A DNA stretch of 64,000 nt from Achromobacter spanius (GTDB lineage Bacteria; Pseudomonadota; Gammaproteobacteria; Burkholderiales; Burkholderiaceae_B), in the NCBI RefSeq assembly GCF_029637605.1, contig NZ_CP121261.1, positions 434,001 to 498,000 on the forward strand. Reading direction: 5' to 3'. A program made the translations under genes and the position numbers. This document shows, piece by piece, positions 39,877 to 48,328 of this stretch (position 1 is the first letter of the stretch; each line of letters opens with the position of its first letter). The notes under the pieces are model-generated. The model was not told where the DNA came from. It worked only from the letters and a program-made list of their open reading frames with translations, and made no database searches.

Positions 39877-40338
39877 ATGACGCTCTCGCTGCACGCCTTT
39901 GCCGAGATCCCGACAGAAGATTGGCTGGGCCTGCTGACCCACCCCGACGTGGTTCGTCATATGCCGCTTGCGACCGGCGATTGGTCCGAGGAAGCCGTCG
40001 CCGACTGGACCAGGGGAAAAGACGCGCAATGGCTGACCAACGGCTATGGTCCATGGGCCATGCGGATTGATGGCAGGTTTGCGGGCTGGGGCGGCTTTCA
40101 AAAGGAAGGCGACGAGGCCGACCTTGCGTTGGTGCTGCTGCCGAAGTTTTGGGGGCAGGGCGCGATGATCTTTCGCCACGTAATGAGCCGCCGCGATGAA
40201 CTTGGTATCGGCCCGGTAAGCATCCTGCTGCCGCCCAGCCGGTCACGACTGAGAGGTTTGGCCAGGCTAGGCTTTGAGTTTGTGGGTGAACTGGCCTACG
40301 AAGGTCAACGCTTTCTGAAGTTTCAAGCCGTCGGGTAA
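39877..40338 (+). CDS. GNAT-family N-acetyltransferase
   Basis: 153 residues from the ATG at 39877 (AAGGGA upstream). RimJ/RimL-like layout: N-terminal HPDVVRHMPL, central GPWAMRIDGRFAGWGGFQKE, and the acetyl-CoA region PKFWGQGAMIFRHVM, where the usual RGxGxA loop is replaced by FWGQGAM. The C-terminus is LARLGFEFVGE. The substrate is unknown. It stands 100 bases downstream of the TPR gene and is probably a separate unit. Confidence 0.82.
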   Translation: MTLSLHAFAEIPTEDWLGLLTHPDVVRHMPLATGDWSEEAVADWTRGKDAQWLTNGYGPWAMRIDGRFAGWGGFQKEGDEADLALVLLPKFWGQGAMIFRHVMSRRDELGIGPVSILLPPSRSRLRGLARLGFEFVGELAYEGQRFLKFQAVG

Positions 40339-40423
40339 GCGTTGGGGGCGGGAAAAATCCCCCTTGATGCCAAGGCACCTTACCGTCGACACTTTCAATC
40401 TTCCCAGAATACGCACCAGCCAA

Positions 40424-40987
40424 ATGACCACCTTAGCGGATCGCCCCAACACGGCATTAGTCGTTATCGACCTTCAAAACGGTGTCGTCGCGACCGCGCA
40501 CCGACGGCAAGAGGTGCTTAACGCGGTCAACGTTCTTATCGAGCGGGCACGAGCGGCGCGCGTGCCGGTCATCTGGATCCAGCATGCCGGCAAAGACCTG
40601 GAAGTGAATAGCGAGGCCTGGAAAATCGTTTCCGAGCTTACTCCGGCGCCAGGCGAGGATATTGTTGAAAAGCACTATCGCGACGCCTTTGAAGACACCC
40701 GGCTGGAGCAGGTGCTAGCAAGCCACCGCGTGGGCAAGCTGGTTGTGACGGGCGCCCAGACGGATATGTGCGTTCGGTCTACGTTGCACGGCGCCTTGGC
40801 GCGTGGCTATGACGCGACGCTGGTCGGCGACGCTCACACAACAGTAGACATGACGCACAACGGCGCACCGCCGCCTGCCGCCGTGATCAGCCATACAAAT
40901 ATGTACTGGGCAAATCAAAGGGCGCCGGGTCGATCGGGCGGCGTGGTCGAAAGCAAGGACGTGGATTTCACACGATCCGGTTCTTGA
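40424..40987 (+). CDS. Isochorismatase-family cysteine hydrolase
   Basis: 187 residues from the ATG at 40424; the open frame extends to 40364. The catalytic triad of the family is visible: Asp in LVVIDLQNGV, Lys in IVEKHYRDAFEDT and Cys in TGAQTDMCVRST, with the cis-peptide before it. VPVIWIQHAGKDLEV is also typical. Members hydrolyse isochorismate, nicotinamide, carbamoyl compounds and similar; this one resembles the uncharacterised YcaC/YecD-like cluster and its substrate cannot be read. The stop codon lies 10 bases from a convergent gene. Confidence 0.88.
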   Translation: MTTLADRPNTALVVIDLQNGVVATAHRRQEVLNAVNVLIERARAARVPVIWIQHAGKDLEVNSEAWKIVSELTPAPGEDIVEKHYRDAFEDTRLEQVLASHRVGKLVVTGAQTDMCVRSTLHGALARGYDATLVGDAHTTVDMTHNGAPPPAAVISHTNMYWANQRAPGRSGGVVESKDVDFTRSGS

Positions 40988-40997
40988 ACTCAGCCGT

Positions 40998-42155
40998 TCA
41001 GCCCGCGCAAGCATCCGCGGCCCTGTTACCCGGGTCGCTACACGCCTTCCACTTTTCCGGTGGCATCGCGGGTAGCAGCATCACCCGTGTCATTGGGTCC
41101 GGGTAGAAAAAGACGCGCCCTGGGTGTTCGCCCATGGCTTGCCACACCTGCTTCTGCTGTACCGGCGTCAAGGCCGCGCCGTTGGGCGTGCCCTGCGCTC
41201 CTTCGGCCAGCACAATCTGCGTGTCCGGGTCCCACGACATCATGTCGTCGTCCAGCGGCACGTCGTCCTTGATCTTGACGACGCGCCACGGGTTTTCGGG
41301 CACCTCGACCGGTAGCGCGGCCAGTACTTCACGATGCAAGGGAAAGAGGCGATCGGACGGCTTGCCCGGTGGCGCGGGATAGGCAGTCAGCGCTAGGTTG
41401 ACGCCCGGCGCGTGGTAGTTGGTGCTCTGGCGCACGTAGCGGGGGCCGGGCTTGCCTTGCGCATCCACGGTCTGGACCGCCACCGGCTGTTCCGAGGACA
41501 CCTTGTCTATCACGCGCAGCAAGCGGCCAGAGGGGTCTCGCACGTATTGACGGCTGGGGCCGACGCCTTGGGCCTCACCGCAGCCGTCGTCGATAAAAGC
41601 AGTCAGTTGGCCCTTGGCGTCGCGCTGCAGGCAGGCTCGGCGGGTGGCGGTGTAGGGCTGCGCGCGGGATGCGTCGGTCTGTTGATAGTCGCGTTGGTAT
41701 TCGCGTTGGTATTCGATATACGCCGCCAAGGCGCCCGCCGTGTCGTATGACAGCGCGAAGCCGCCATCAAGCACGGCCTGGCCGCGTAGGGCGCGGTAGC
41801 GTTCCACGCGGCACAGGCGGCCGTCCGGGGCGAAGTACAGCTTGGTTGGCGCGGCGCTCGCGGTCTTGCCGCTGGCGCGATAGGCGGACCAGTCGACTTT
41901 GTCCGCCCAGGTGCGCGGCATCAGGTCGCCGGTGTCGTCGATCCAGGCAAGCTTGCGATGGGTCGGCACGCGCTCGCCGCGCTTGCCAAGCAGCACGCGG
42001 TCGTCGTCCATGGCGATGGCGATGGGTACGGCGGGCAGGGCGGGCGCCACCGAGAAATCGATATCAGCCGGGCCGCACGCAGCGTGGCCATTTGAGGCGA
42101 ACAACACCGGCGTGGCCGCCAATAACAGCATCAAGACGTGCGGCAGCTTACGCAT
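40998..42155 (-). CDS. Exported protein of unknown function (385 aa)
   Basis: I do not recognise this family. Signal peptide KLPHVLMLLLAATPVLFASN with cleavage near GHA, then a mature protein rich in Asp, Arg and Tyr. A run YIEYQREYQRDYQQ and repeated short beta-like blocks (LYFAPDGRLCRVERY, YVRDPSGRLLRVID) recall RHS/YD-type propeller segments: a hydrophobic pair, then DG/SGRL, then basic residues. Six or so cysteines could form disulphides. It overlaps the stop of the next upstream gene by 8 bases, so the two are co-expressed and likely act together in the periplasm or outside. Confidence 0.7.
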   Translation of the reverse strand: MRKLPHVLMLLLAATPVLFASNGHAACGPADIDFSVAPALPAVPIAIAMDDDRVLLGKRGERVPTHRKLAWIDDTGDLMPRTWADKVDWSAYRASGKTASAAPTKLYFAPDGRLCRVERYRALRGQAVLDGGFALSYDTAGALAAYIEYQREYQRDYQQTDASRAQPYTATRRACLQRDAKGQLTAFIDDGCGEAQGVGPSRQYVRDPSGRLLRVIDKVSSEQPVAVQTVDAQGKPGPRYVRQSTNYHAPGVNLALTAYPAPPGKPSDRLFPLHREVLAALPVEVPENPWRVVKIKDDVPLDDDMMSWDPDTQIVLAEGAQGTPNGAALTPVQQKQVWQAMGEHPGRVFFYPDPMTRVMLLPAMPPEKWKACSDPGNRAADACAG

Positions 42156-42891
42156 ATTGCAGCGCGTCCATGAACTTCACCAAGTCCCAGAATTCCTTGG
42201 ACACGCCACCCAGGCGCAACGTGCCGTGGCTGTCTTCAAAGAGCAAGAAGGGGTAGGCGTTGCGCTCGAACACGCCCGGGTCCGGCAGCCGGTAGGGCTT
42301 GAAAATCTCTGGGTTGTTGAAGTAGCGTTCCAGCCGCCCGCCACCGTCCACATGCATGTATCGCACGCGCAAGGTCTGCGACTTGTACTCGTCTTGCAAG
42401 TCGGGATACACACCGCCATCACCGGCCACTACCGATTCGGACAAGGCGCCCAGGAACACGGGCAGGATGCCTACGAAGCGGATTTCACCGTGCGTGCTTG
42501 CGCCCGGCGCCTGCACCAGCGACTTGACCACTTGCGTGGCGCGCGAGCCGGGCACCAGCGTCTTGGCGAACAGCGCGTCGATGTCGGCGTTGGCCGGGTC
42601 GGGCGACTGGCGCAGTGTCTGGAGGTCTTGCCGGAAGGCGTCCAGCCATTGTTGGTAGCGCTGGTTTTCCAGTTGGCGGTCAAACGGCTGGGTCTGTGCT
42701 GCGCCTGCATGGGATTCAGCCGGATGCACTTCAGCCACATGCACTTCAGCCACATGTAGTGCAGCCGGATTTACCTCGGCCGCATGTGGCGCGCCGACAT
42801 GCAGCGCGATCAATGCGGTCGTGGCGAGCATGCCGATGCGTCCAAGCCACGAGCCTGACGCATGAATGGGGGTGGACAGGTATGTGCGCAT
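42148..42891 (-). CDS. Exported protein of unknown function with His-rich pentapeptide repeats
   Basis: 247 residues, family not recognised. N-terminal signal-like helix (IGMLATTALIALHVGA) cleaved near PHA, then five tandem pentapeptides ending in His or Asn (AAEVN, PAALH, VAEVH, VAEVH, PAESH), then a soluble domain with YPDLQDEYKSQTLRVRYMHV and FLLFEDSHGTLRLGGVSKEFW. The His residues could bind metal. It is first in a two-gene leftward operon with the exported protein at 40998-42155. Confidence 0.7.
   Translation of the reverse strand: MRTYLSTPIHASGSWLGRIGMLATTALIALHVGAPHAAEVNPAALHVAEVHVAEVHPAESHAGAAQTQPFDRQLENQRYQQWLDAFRQDLQTLRQSPDPANADIDALFAKTLVPGSRATQVVKSLVQAPGASTHGEIRFVGILPVFLGALSESVVAGDGGVYPDLQDEYKSQTLRVRYMHVDGGGRLERYFNNPEIFKPYRLPDPGVFERNAYPFLLFEDSHGTLRLGGVSKEFWDLVKFMDALQYA
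42714..42788. repeat. 15-base tandem repeat inside the His-rich exported protein gene
   Basis: Five 15-base units at 42714, 42729, 42744, 42759 and 42774; units 2 and 3 are nearly identical (CTTCAGCCACATG core). They encode the (V/P)AEVH pentapeptides. Confidence 0.75.
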
Positions 42892-42971
42892 AGGAGAGCG
42901 ATGATACTGCCGCGTTCAACGTCTGCCCATCTGCCCTCGAACGACTCCCGTCCTCGCGTCAACACGTGTAG

Positions 42972-43082
42972 CTAATGCCCAATTGGGCGGTCCACGTAGC
43001 GCACGCCCAGGCCCAGGCCAATCCGCGCGCCGGGCCTTCGTGGAATTCGTACATGTTCAGCAGGCTGAACGTGTAGACCATC
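42972..43082 (-). pseudogene. Frameshifted remnant of a TonB-dependent receptor gene
   Basis: On the minus strand one frame reads FSLLNMYEFHEGPARG (about 43079-43024) and continues only after a one-base shift as IGLGLGVRYVDRPIGH to a TAG at 42972. Joined, this matches the C-terminal beta-strand motif of siderophore receptors (SLW-xYEF-EGP-RGLGLGxGVRYVDxR). No further receptor sequence is seen on either side. The rest of the gap 42892-43230 holds nothing I can identify. Confidence 0.6.
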
Positions 43083-43230
43083 CATATGCCTGGCCGTTCG
43101 GGTTAGGGTCGTTGGATCGTAGGGAGCGATGCGACCACAACTCATCTCCGAGTCGATGCCGCATCGCCAATCGGATGGCAGGCGGTAAGCGCTGTAAACA
43201 CCACGACGCCGCATGGTTACCTATGCGCTG

Positions 43231-44214
43231 TCAGTCCACCTTCGCGCCGGACAGGCGCACGAGTTCGGCGGCCTCCGGCATCTGTTTTTTCACGAAGGCC
43301 CAGAACGCGTCGGGGCTTGTTGGCTTACCGGGAAATGCGCCTTGGTCGATAAACTGCTTCTGCATCTCCGGTTTGGTCAGTGTCTTTTTCAAGGCAGCGT
43401 TAAGTGTTTCAAGCACCGGCGTCGGCGTGCCGGCGGGCGCCACCAGTCCATACCAGTTGTCTGTAAACAGCTTCATGCCCGCTTCCTCGAAAGTGGGAAC
43501 ATCCGGCATCGCCGGATGACGCTCGTGCGCGGCAACAGCAAGGGCTCGCAGTTTTCCGCTGCGGACATACGGCACGGGACCCGTGGTGATCGTGAAGTCG
43601 ACGCGTCCGGCCATCAGGTCAATCAACATTGGCCCCGATCCTTTAAAGGGGATATGGGCGATGTTTACGTTGGCGAGCTTGTTGAACTGTGCGCCGGCCA
43701 GATGCTGGGACGACCCCGAACCGCCGGAACCATAGTTCAGTTTGCCTGGTTGCGCCTTCGCTGCATCGACGATGTCCTGCAACGATTTGAATGGCGAATC
43801 TACCGGCACCAGCAATGTCCCTGGCGACGTGTTGATCTGGCCGATGGGCGAAAAGTCTTCTATCGGCTTATAGGGAAGACGGGAAAAGAGAGCGGAATTG
43901 AAGCCGTGAGATGCGGATGTAGCGAGCATGATTGTGTACCCGTCCGGCTTGGCCTCGGCGACCAACTTCGATGCGATGTTGCTGCCCGCGCCGGGCCTGT
44001 TGTCAACAATGATAGGCTGATGCAACGTCGCGGCCATATCGGCAGCGATGATACGTGCCAGAACGTCGGCGGAACCGCCTGCGGCCCAACCTACGACCAG
44101 GGTGATGGGCCGAGTGGGAAACTCCCCTTGTGCGAATGCGGGTACGTGCACGGCAGCAATTCCTGCGACGGCAAGGCCGAGTAGGTGCCGGCGGGTGAAG
44201 GCCAAAGTTGTCAT
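43231..44214 (-). CDS. Bug/TctC-family periplasmic solute receptor
   Basis: 327 residues. The signal peptide has twin arginines (FTRRHLLGLAVAGIAAVHVP) and may use the Tat route. Ligand loops are VVGWAAGGSADVLARI, VDNRPGAGSNIASKLV and HIPFKGSGPMLIDLMAGR; AEAKPDGYTIMLAT is conserved. It is last in the leftward CaiB/CitE/dehydrogenase module, 42 bases after the dehydrogenase, so it probably delivers the acid that the module activates. Codon use is less GC-biased than in the Bug gene at 51126. Confidence 0.9.
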   Translation of the reverse strand: MTTLAFTRRHLLGLAVAGIAAVHVPAFAQGEFPTRPITLVVGWAAGGSADVLARIIAADMAATLHQPIIVDNRPGAGSNIASKLVAEAKPDGYTIMLATSASHGFNSALFSRLPYKPIEDFSPIGQINTSPGTLLVPVDSPFKSLQDIVDAAKAQPGKLNYGSGGSGSSQHLAGAQFNKLANVNIAHIPFKGSGPMLIDLMAGRVDFTITTGPVPYVRSGKLRALAVAAHERHPAMPDVPTFEEAGMKLFTDNWYGLVAPAGTPTPVLETLNAALKKTLTKPEMQKQFIDQGAFPGKPTSPDAFWAFVKKQMPEAAELVRLSGAKVD

Positions 44215-44256
44215 GTCTCTCTCCTGTTTTTTTTCAAGCGGGTAAAAATGGAGACG

Positions 44257-45255
44257 CTAGGGTTTCCTTGCGTCGGCTACCACACAGCTGGCTGGGATCG
44301 GCTTGCCCTGTAGCGCCGCGATTACGCATTGCGCGGCAAGCGAATTGGCGCGAGCAAGACCTTCCCGACTTGATCCACCGGTGTGTTGGGTGCAAATAAC
44401 GTTGGGCAGCGCGAGCAACTCGCGCGTAACGCCGTCGAGCGACGAGTTCCGTTCCGAACCGAGCACGTCAAGCCCGGCGCCTGCCAGCTTTCCGGCCTTG
44501 AGAGCCCCAAGTAATGCAGCGTCATCGACCAGCTCTCCACGCGCCGTGTTCACGAGAATGGCGTCGGACTTCATGGCACTGATGGTGAGGTCGTTGATGA
44601 GGTGGTGGGTGGAATCGTTTAGCAAGGTTTGCAGGCTGATGAAGTCGCTCTCTGCGAGCAGCTGCGGCAGCGGTTTCAATTCCACGCCGGCCTCTCGTGC
44701 TGCGCTTTGCTCGGCATATGGATCGTAGGCGAGCAGTCTCACGTCGAAGCCTCGAAGTCGTCGGGCTACCAGGCGCGCAATCCGCCCCAGCCCGACGAGG
44801 CCGACTGTCTTGCCAGACAGCTCGGTGCCCACAAGCACACCCGTCTCTCCTGCCTGCATACGGCGGTGCGATTCAAACAGGCGTCTCGCTACGGCGAGCA
44901 TCAGACCTACGGCTTGGTCCGCCACGGTAGATTCGTTGCTGCCGGGAGTGATCGTGAGCACTCTTCCCAGTTGTTTCACTGCTGCGACGTCAATGGTGTC
45001 GTAGCCCACGCCGCGCCGCGAAAGTACCGTCAGGTGGGGGTACCGCTCCAGCAGGGCTGCGGAAACAGGTGGGATGCCCATGATCCATGCACTACATTGC
45101 CCGAGAGCTTCATGCATGCTTTCGGTAATTACCGAATCGACGCCATCGTGTGCAATGCCTCCGGTTCGCACCGAGATACCCGCGTCGCGGAGCATTTGGA
45201 TCGCTCGAGCGTCAAAGAAGCGGGCGGTGACCAGGACCTCTGGCTGCGCTATCAC
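44257..45255 (-). CDS. D-2-hydroxyacid dehydrogenase, phosphoglycerate-dehydrogenase-like
   Basis: 332 residues starting at GTG 45255 after GAGGAAA. Landmarks are LSRRGVGYDTIDV, the Rossmann motif TVGLVGLGRIARLVARRL, catalytic Arg in VNTARGELVDD and His in CTQHTGGSS. The acidic residue normally found as Glu in (D)VxxxEP is in a changed setting (GLDVLGSERN). YDPYA after strand 2 indicates NAD. It follows the CitE-like gene after a 189-base gap in which I see no gene, and the Bug receptor follows. Confidence 0.9.
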   Translation of the reverse strand: MIAQPEVLVTARFFDARAIQMLRDAGISVRTGGIAHDGVDSVITESMHEALGQCSAWIMGIPPVSAALLERYPHLTVLSRRGVGYDTIDVAAVKQLGRVLTITPGSNESTVADQAVGLMLAVARRLFESHRRMQAGETGVLVGTELSGKTVGLVGLGRIARLVARRLRGFDVRLLAYDPYAEQSAAREAGVELKPLPQLLAESDFISLQTLLNDSTHHLINDLTISAMKSDAILVNTARGELVDDAALLGALKAGKLAGAGLDVLGSERNSSLDGVTRELLALPNVICTQHTGGSSREGLARANSLAAQCVIAALQGKPIPASCVVADARKP

Positions 45256-45444
45256 AGTGTTTCCTCGGCGTCTCGCCGACCACTCAGGCCGGCCAAAAGC
45301 GATGAGGCATATTGAGCAGTACGTTGCGCAAGCGCGGGAGATACGCGCGTAATATCCTTACGGATCGGTTTCAGATCTGAGGGCATGGGGAGTAGGAAAA
45401 ATTCGAGATGCTCGAGGAAGTTGATGCCGACGGCGCTCGCGCCG

Positions 45445-46296
45445 CTAGCGATCTTGGAGGACGATCCACCGTCTGGCGCGTTCGATCACGGGCCGATCGA
45501 CCATTCGCCCGTCCAGCATCGCCACGCCCTGACCTTTGGCGGCCGCCTCTTCATCGGCTAACAAGACCCGTCGGGCCCAAGCCAATTCCTGTTCGTTGGG
45601 ACCGAAGCCCTCATTGGCAACTGCAACCTGGCGGGGGTGTACGCATACCGTGCCGCTAAAGCCCGCAGCTCGAGCTAGCTGCACCAGTTGGGCAAACGCC
45701 GTCATGTCTTGAATTTCTGCGACGCTTCCCGGCAGTCCCCAGCAGGCCAGCCGGTAAGCTCTGGCGCAGCACGCTATTGCCTGCGCCGGCCACATGAGAG
45801 ACTGCGGCTCCGGTGAAACTCCCATTTCAACCGCGTAATCTTCCGCCCCGAATCCCAGGGCGCCCACGGTCGGATGCGCGGTTGCAATGCTCTGTGCCTG
45901 AAGGACTCCCAGCGGGGATTCGATGAGCGCGGCAATTGGCAGGGATGGTGTGCCGGCTTCCTGGCGGTCCGCGAGCCTGGTGGCTAGTGCTTGCACTTGC
46001 GCCGCCGACTCGACCTTGGGCAGCAGCACGCCTTGCAAGCGCGATAGAGGCAGCGCTTCGAGGTCGAAAGGAAGCAGATCTTCCGACGCATTAACGCGAA
46101 CAAGAATCGGAGTCTGGCCGACCAATTGTTCAATCGCTTTCCGGGCCAGATCGCGGGCCTCCGACTTCCGATGCAAAGGCACCGCGTCCTCCAGATCGAT
46201 GACGATGGCGTCGGCGCCGCGCTGTGCAGCTTTCGCCCAGAGGTGTGGCGACGTGGCGGGAACAAAAAGCAGGGAACGAGCTTCGCTCAGGAGCAC
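45445..46296 (-). CDS. CitE/HpcH-type CoA-ester lyase
   Basis: 283-residue TIM-barrel lyase that splits or forms beta-hydroxyacyl-CoA esters (citryl-, malyl- or citramalyl-CoA type). Conserved blocks are RSLLFVPATSPHLWAKA, AIVIDLEDAVPLHRKSEAR (CoA and metal site), VLLPKVESA, IAALIESPLGVL, ALGFGAEDYAVEMG and the CoA-binding TVCVHPRQVAVAN. It overlaps the CaiB-type CoA-transferase stop by 10 bases, so the two work in sequence: a CoA-activated acid is then cleaved. Confidence 0.9.
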   Translation of the reverse strand: MLLSEARSLLFVPATSPHLWAKAAQRGADAIVIDLEDAVPLHRKSEARDLARKAIEQLVGQTPILVRVNASEDLLPFDLEALPLSRLQGVLLPKVESAAQVQALATRLADRQEAGTPSLPIAALIESPLGVLQAQSIATAHPTVGALGFGAEDYAVEMGVSPEPQSLMWPAQAIACCARAYRLACWGLPGSVAEIQDMTAFAQLVQLARAAGFSGTVCVHPRQVAVANEGFGPNEQELAWARRVLLADEEAAAKGQGVAMLDGRMVDRPVIERARRWIVLQDR

Positions 46297-47564
46297 CGGA
46301 TCGCTCCTCGCGCGGACATCGCTACAATTTCGGCTTGGTCGACACCTGCCTCCTGAAGCAATTCAGCGGTGTTTTCCCCTAGCGACGGTGCGGCATGGCG
46401 GATGAGGCCGGGCGTACGGCTAAGGCGAGGTACGACGTTGTGCATCACCGTGCCGTTGGTATGAGCAGGCGCGACGAAGCACTCGCGTTCGATCACATGT
46501 CGATCCGCGACGATTTCCGCGACGTTGTAGACAGGGCCGACGGTGACCCCTTTGGACCGAAATTGCGCGAGGCATGTATCCTGATCCAGTTGCGCGATGC
46601 AGTCCTGAATGAGGGCGTCTAGCTCAATGTCGTTTTCCAGGCGCGCAGCGTTGCTCGCGAACCGCGGTGCATCGGCAAGGTCGCCTCTGCCAATTGCCTC
46701 GAGTAGGCGGCGGGCCATAGAGTCCGTGGATCCCGACAAGGCGACCCATCGGCCGTCTCTGCACCGGTATGCACCTCGAGGAGAAGCGATCTTTACGGAA
46801 GGTTTCGGGACGCGCCCCGTAGCTGAATAAGCGGTCACGTCCGGCCCCATGATGGCCAGCATAGGTTCAAGCAGCGACAGGTCGATCACCTGCCCTTGTC
46901 CAGCGTTTACCTCAACCTCTCGCAGTGCACCCAAGGTTGCGAACGCGCCTGTCAGTCCGGCCACCATGTCGGCAAGCGCCAGGTTGGGCAGTTGAGGTAC
47001 TCCATCGATGGAGTGCTTATGGGCGAAGCCGCAAAACCCCTCCAGCAGGCTGCCAAAACCTGGCAGATCTCGATACGGGCCGGTCTGGCCCCAGCCCGAC
47101 ACACGCACGACTACGAGCTTAGGATTTGTCTTGTGCAGCGTCGCGGGTGCGAGGCCCATGGATTCCAGGGTTCCTGGCCGAAAGCTCTCGATCAGCACTT
47201 GCGCGCGGTCTAGCAGCTTGCGCAGAACATCCAGAGCGCCATGATCGCGCAGATCCAGCGCCAAGCTTTTTTTATTCCGCCCGTATACGCGCCACCAACT
47301 GTCGAGCTTCTCGCCGTTGTCCTGTTCTTCGCACCAGTGACGCAACGTGTCACCTTCACGGGCGGATTCCACCTTAATCACATCCGCGCCGAAGTCGGCG
47401 AGTTGCAGCGACAACATATTGCCAGCCACTAGTCGGGATAGATCAATCACGCGTACGCCATTGAGCATTCCGACCGCGGCCGCTCCATAAGAATCGCTTG
47501 AAAGGCCGCGGGTGATGCCTGTATCAGCCATGTTGCTGCTAGGTGGGGTTGAAGCGTCGGTCAT
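46287..47564 (-). CDS. CaiB/BaiF (class III) CoA-transferase
   Basis: 425 residues from the ATG at 47564; an upstream open frame is ignored. Class III features are VIDLSRLVAGNMLSLQLADF, GADVIKVES, RNKKSLALDLRD and IESFRPG; the catalytic Asp is probably in LPNLALADMVAGLTGAFA. It moves CoA from a donor such as succinyl-CoA to the imported acid. First gene of the leftward module, with a divergent MarR regulator starting 83 bases away. Confidence 0.92.
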   Translation of the reverse strand: MTDASTPPSSNMADTGITRGLSSDSYGAAAVGMLNGVRVIDLSRLVAGNMLSLQLADFGADVIKVESAREGDTLRHWCEEQDNGEKLDSWWRVYGRNKKSLALDLRDHGALDVLRKLLDRAQVLIESFRPGTLESMGLAPATLHKTNPKLVVVRVSGWGQTGPYRDLPGFGSLLEGFCGFAHKHSIDGVPQLPNLALADMVAGLTGAFATLGALREVEVNAGQGQVIDLSLLEPMLAIMGPDVTAYSATGRVPKPSVKIASPRGAYRCRDGRWVALSGSTDSMARRLLEAIGRGDLADAPRFASNAARLENDIELDALIQDCIAQLDQDTCLAQFRSKGVTVGPVYNVAEIVADRHVIERECFVAPAHTNGTVMHNVVPRLSRTPGLIRHAAPSLGENTAELLQEAGVDQAEIVAMSARGAIRCS

Positions 47565-47647
47565 GATTGTCTGCGTAGGTTGGCGCGCGAGCATTAGAAT
47601 GCAGCAAGCGCTCAATGATGACGCGATACTAACGTACAATATGTGCT

Positions 47648-48187
47648 ATGGCAAATAGTGAAGTAGCAACAAAAATCGATCGAAAGGGCGGAAAGAAGCG
47701 GCAGCGCGCCTCGGTTGCGCAGGTCAACGCCCACCGGCCGGAAGTGCTGATCACGTATCGGATTTCCGTTTTGGCCCAAGTGCTATCTCGCCTGGTGGAT
47801 GCGTCAGTGCGCGAGAACCTTGAGCTATCCAGCCGACAATGGCGCGTGCTTGTTGTTCTGAATCGACTTGGTGGCACATCAGCGTCAGGCGCTGTCGCGC
47901 GTATGGCGAGCTTTGATCACAGCCAGGTGAGTCGCGTCGCTATGGAGCTTTCCGAGAAGGGATTGATCGCGCTCTCGAACGACCCGACGGACCGTCGTAA
48001 GCAAATCCTTTCCCTCACTTCGGTAGGTATCGAACACTTGCGTAGCGGCTTGCCGCATTCCCTTGAGCGCGAGGCAAAGTTGCGGGGACGCCTGACTGAC
48101 GAGGAGTACACGAGCTTCGGACGTGTTCTGAGCTTGCTCGAGGACGAAGCCAATAAATTGCTGGAAGAGATCAAGCGCCAGGGATAG
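47648..48187 (+). CDS. MarR-family transcriptional regulator
   Basis: 179 residues, with a basic N-terminal extension (KIDRKGGKKRQRASVAQVNA) before the winged helix domain: LSSRQWRVLVVLNRLGGTSA, ASFDHSQVSRVAMELSEKGL and the wing SNDPTDRRKQILSLTSVG. It is divergent from the CaiB gene and presumably represses that module until an aromatic or acyl-CoA-type ligand binds. A TACAAT hexamer at 47635-47640 could be a -10, although it lies very close to the start codon. Confidence 0.92.
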   Translation: MANSEVATKIDRKGGKKRQRASVAQVNAHRPEVLITYRISVLAQVLSRLVDASVRENLELSSRQWRVLVVLNRLGGTSASGAVARMASFDHSQVSRVAMELSEKGLIALSNDPTDRRKQILSLTSVGIEHLRSGLPHSLEREAKLRGRLTDEEYTSFGRVLSLLEDEANKLLEEIKRQG

Positions 48188-48328
48188 GCCGGATACGCAA
48201 CGTCAGAGCGCAACGTGGCCGCAGCCTACCAAAGCGGATTTCACGGTGCGTGCTTGCGTCCGACGCCCGCACCAGGGACTTGACCAATTGTGTTGCCCTC
48301 CAGCGAAGCAGGCATTAGATTGCCGACG

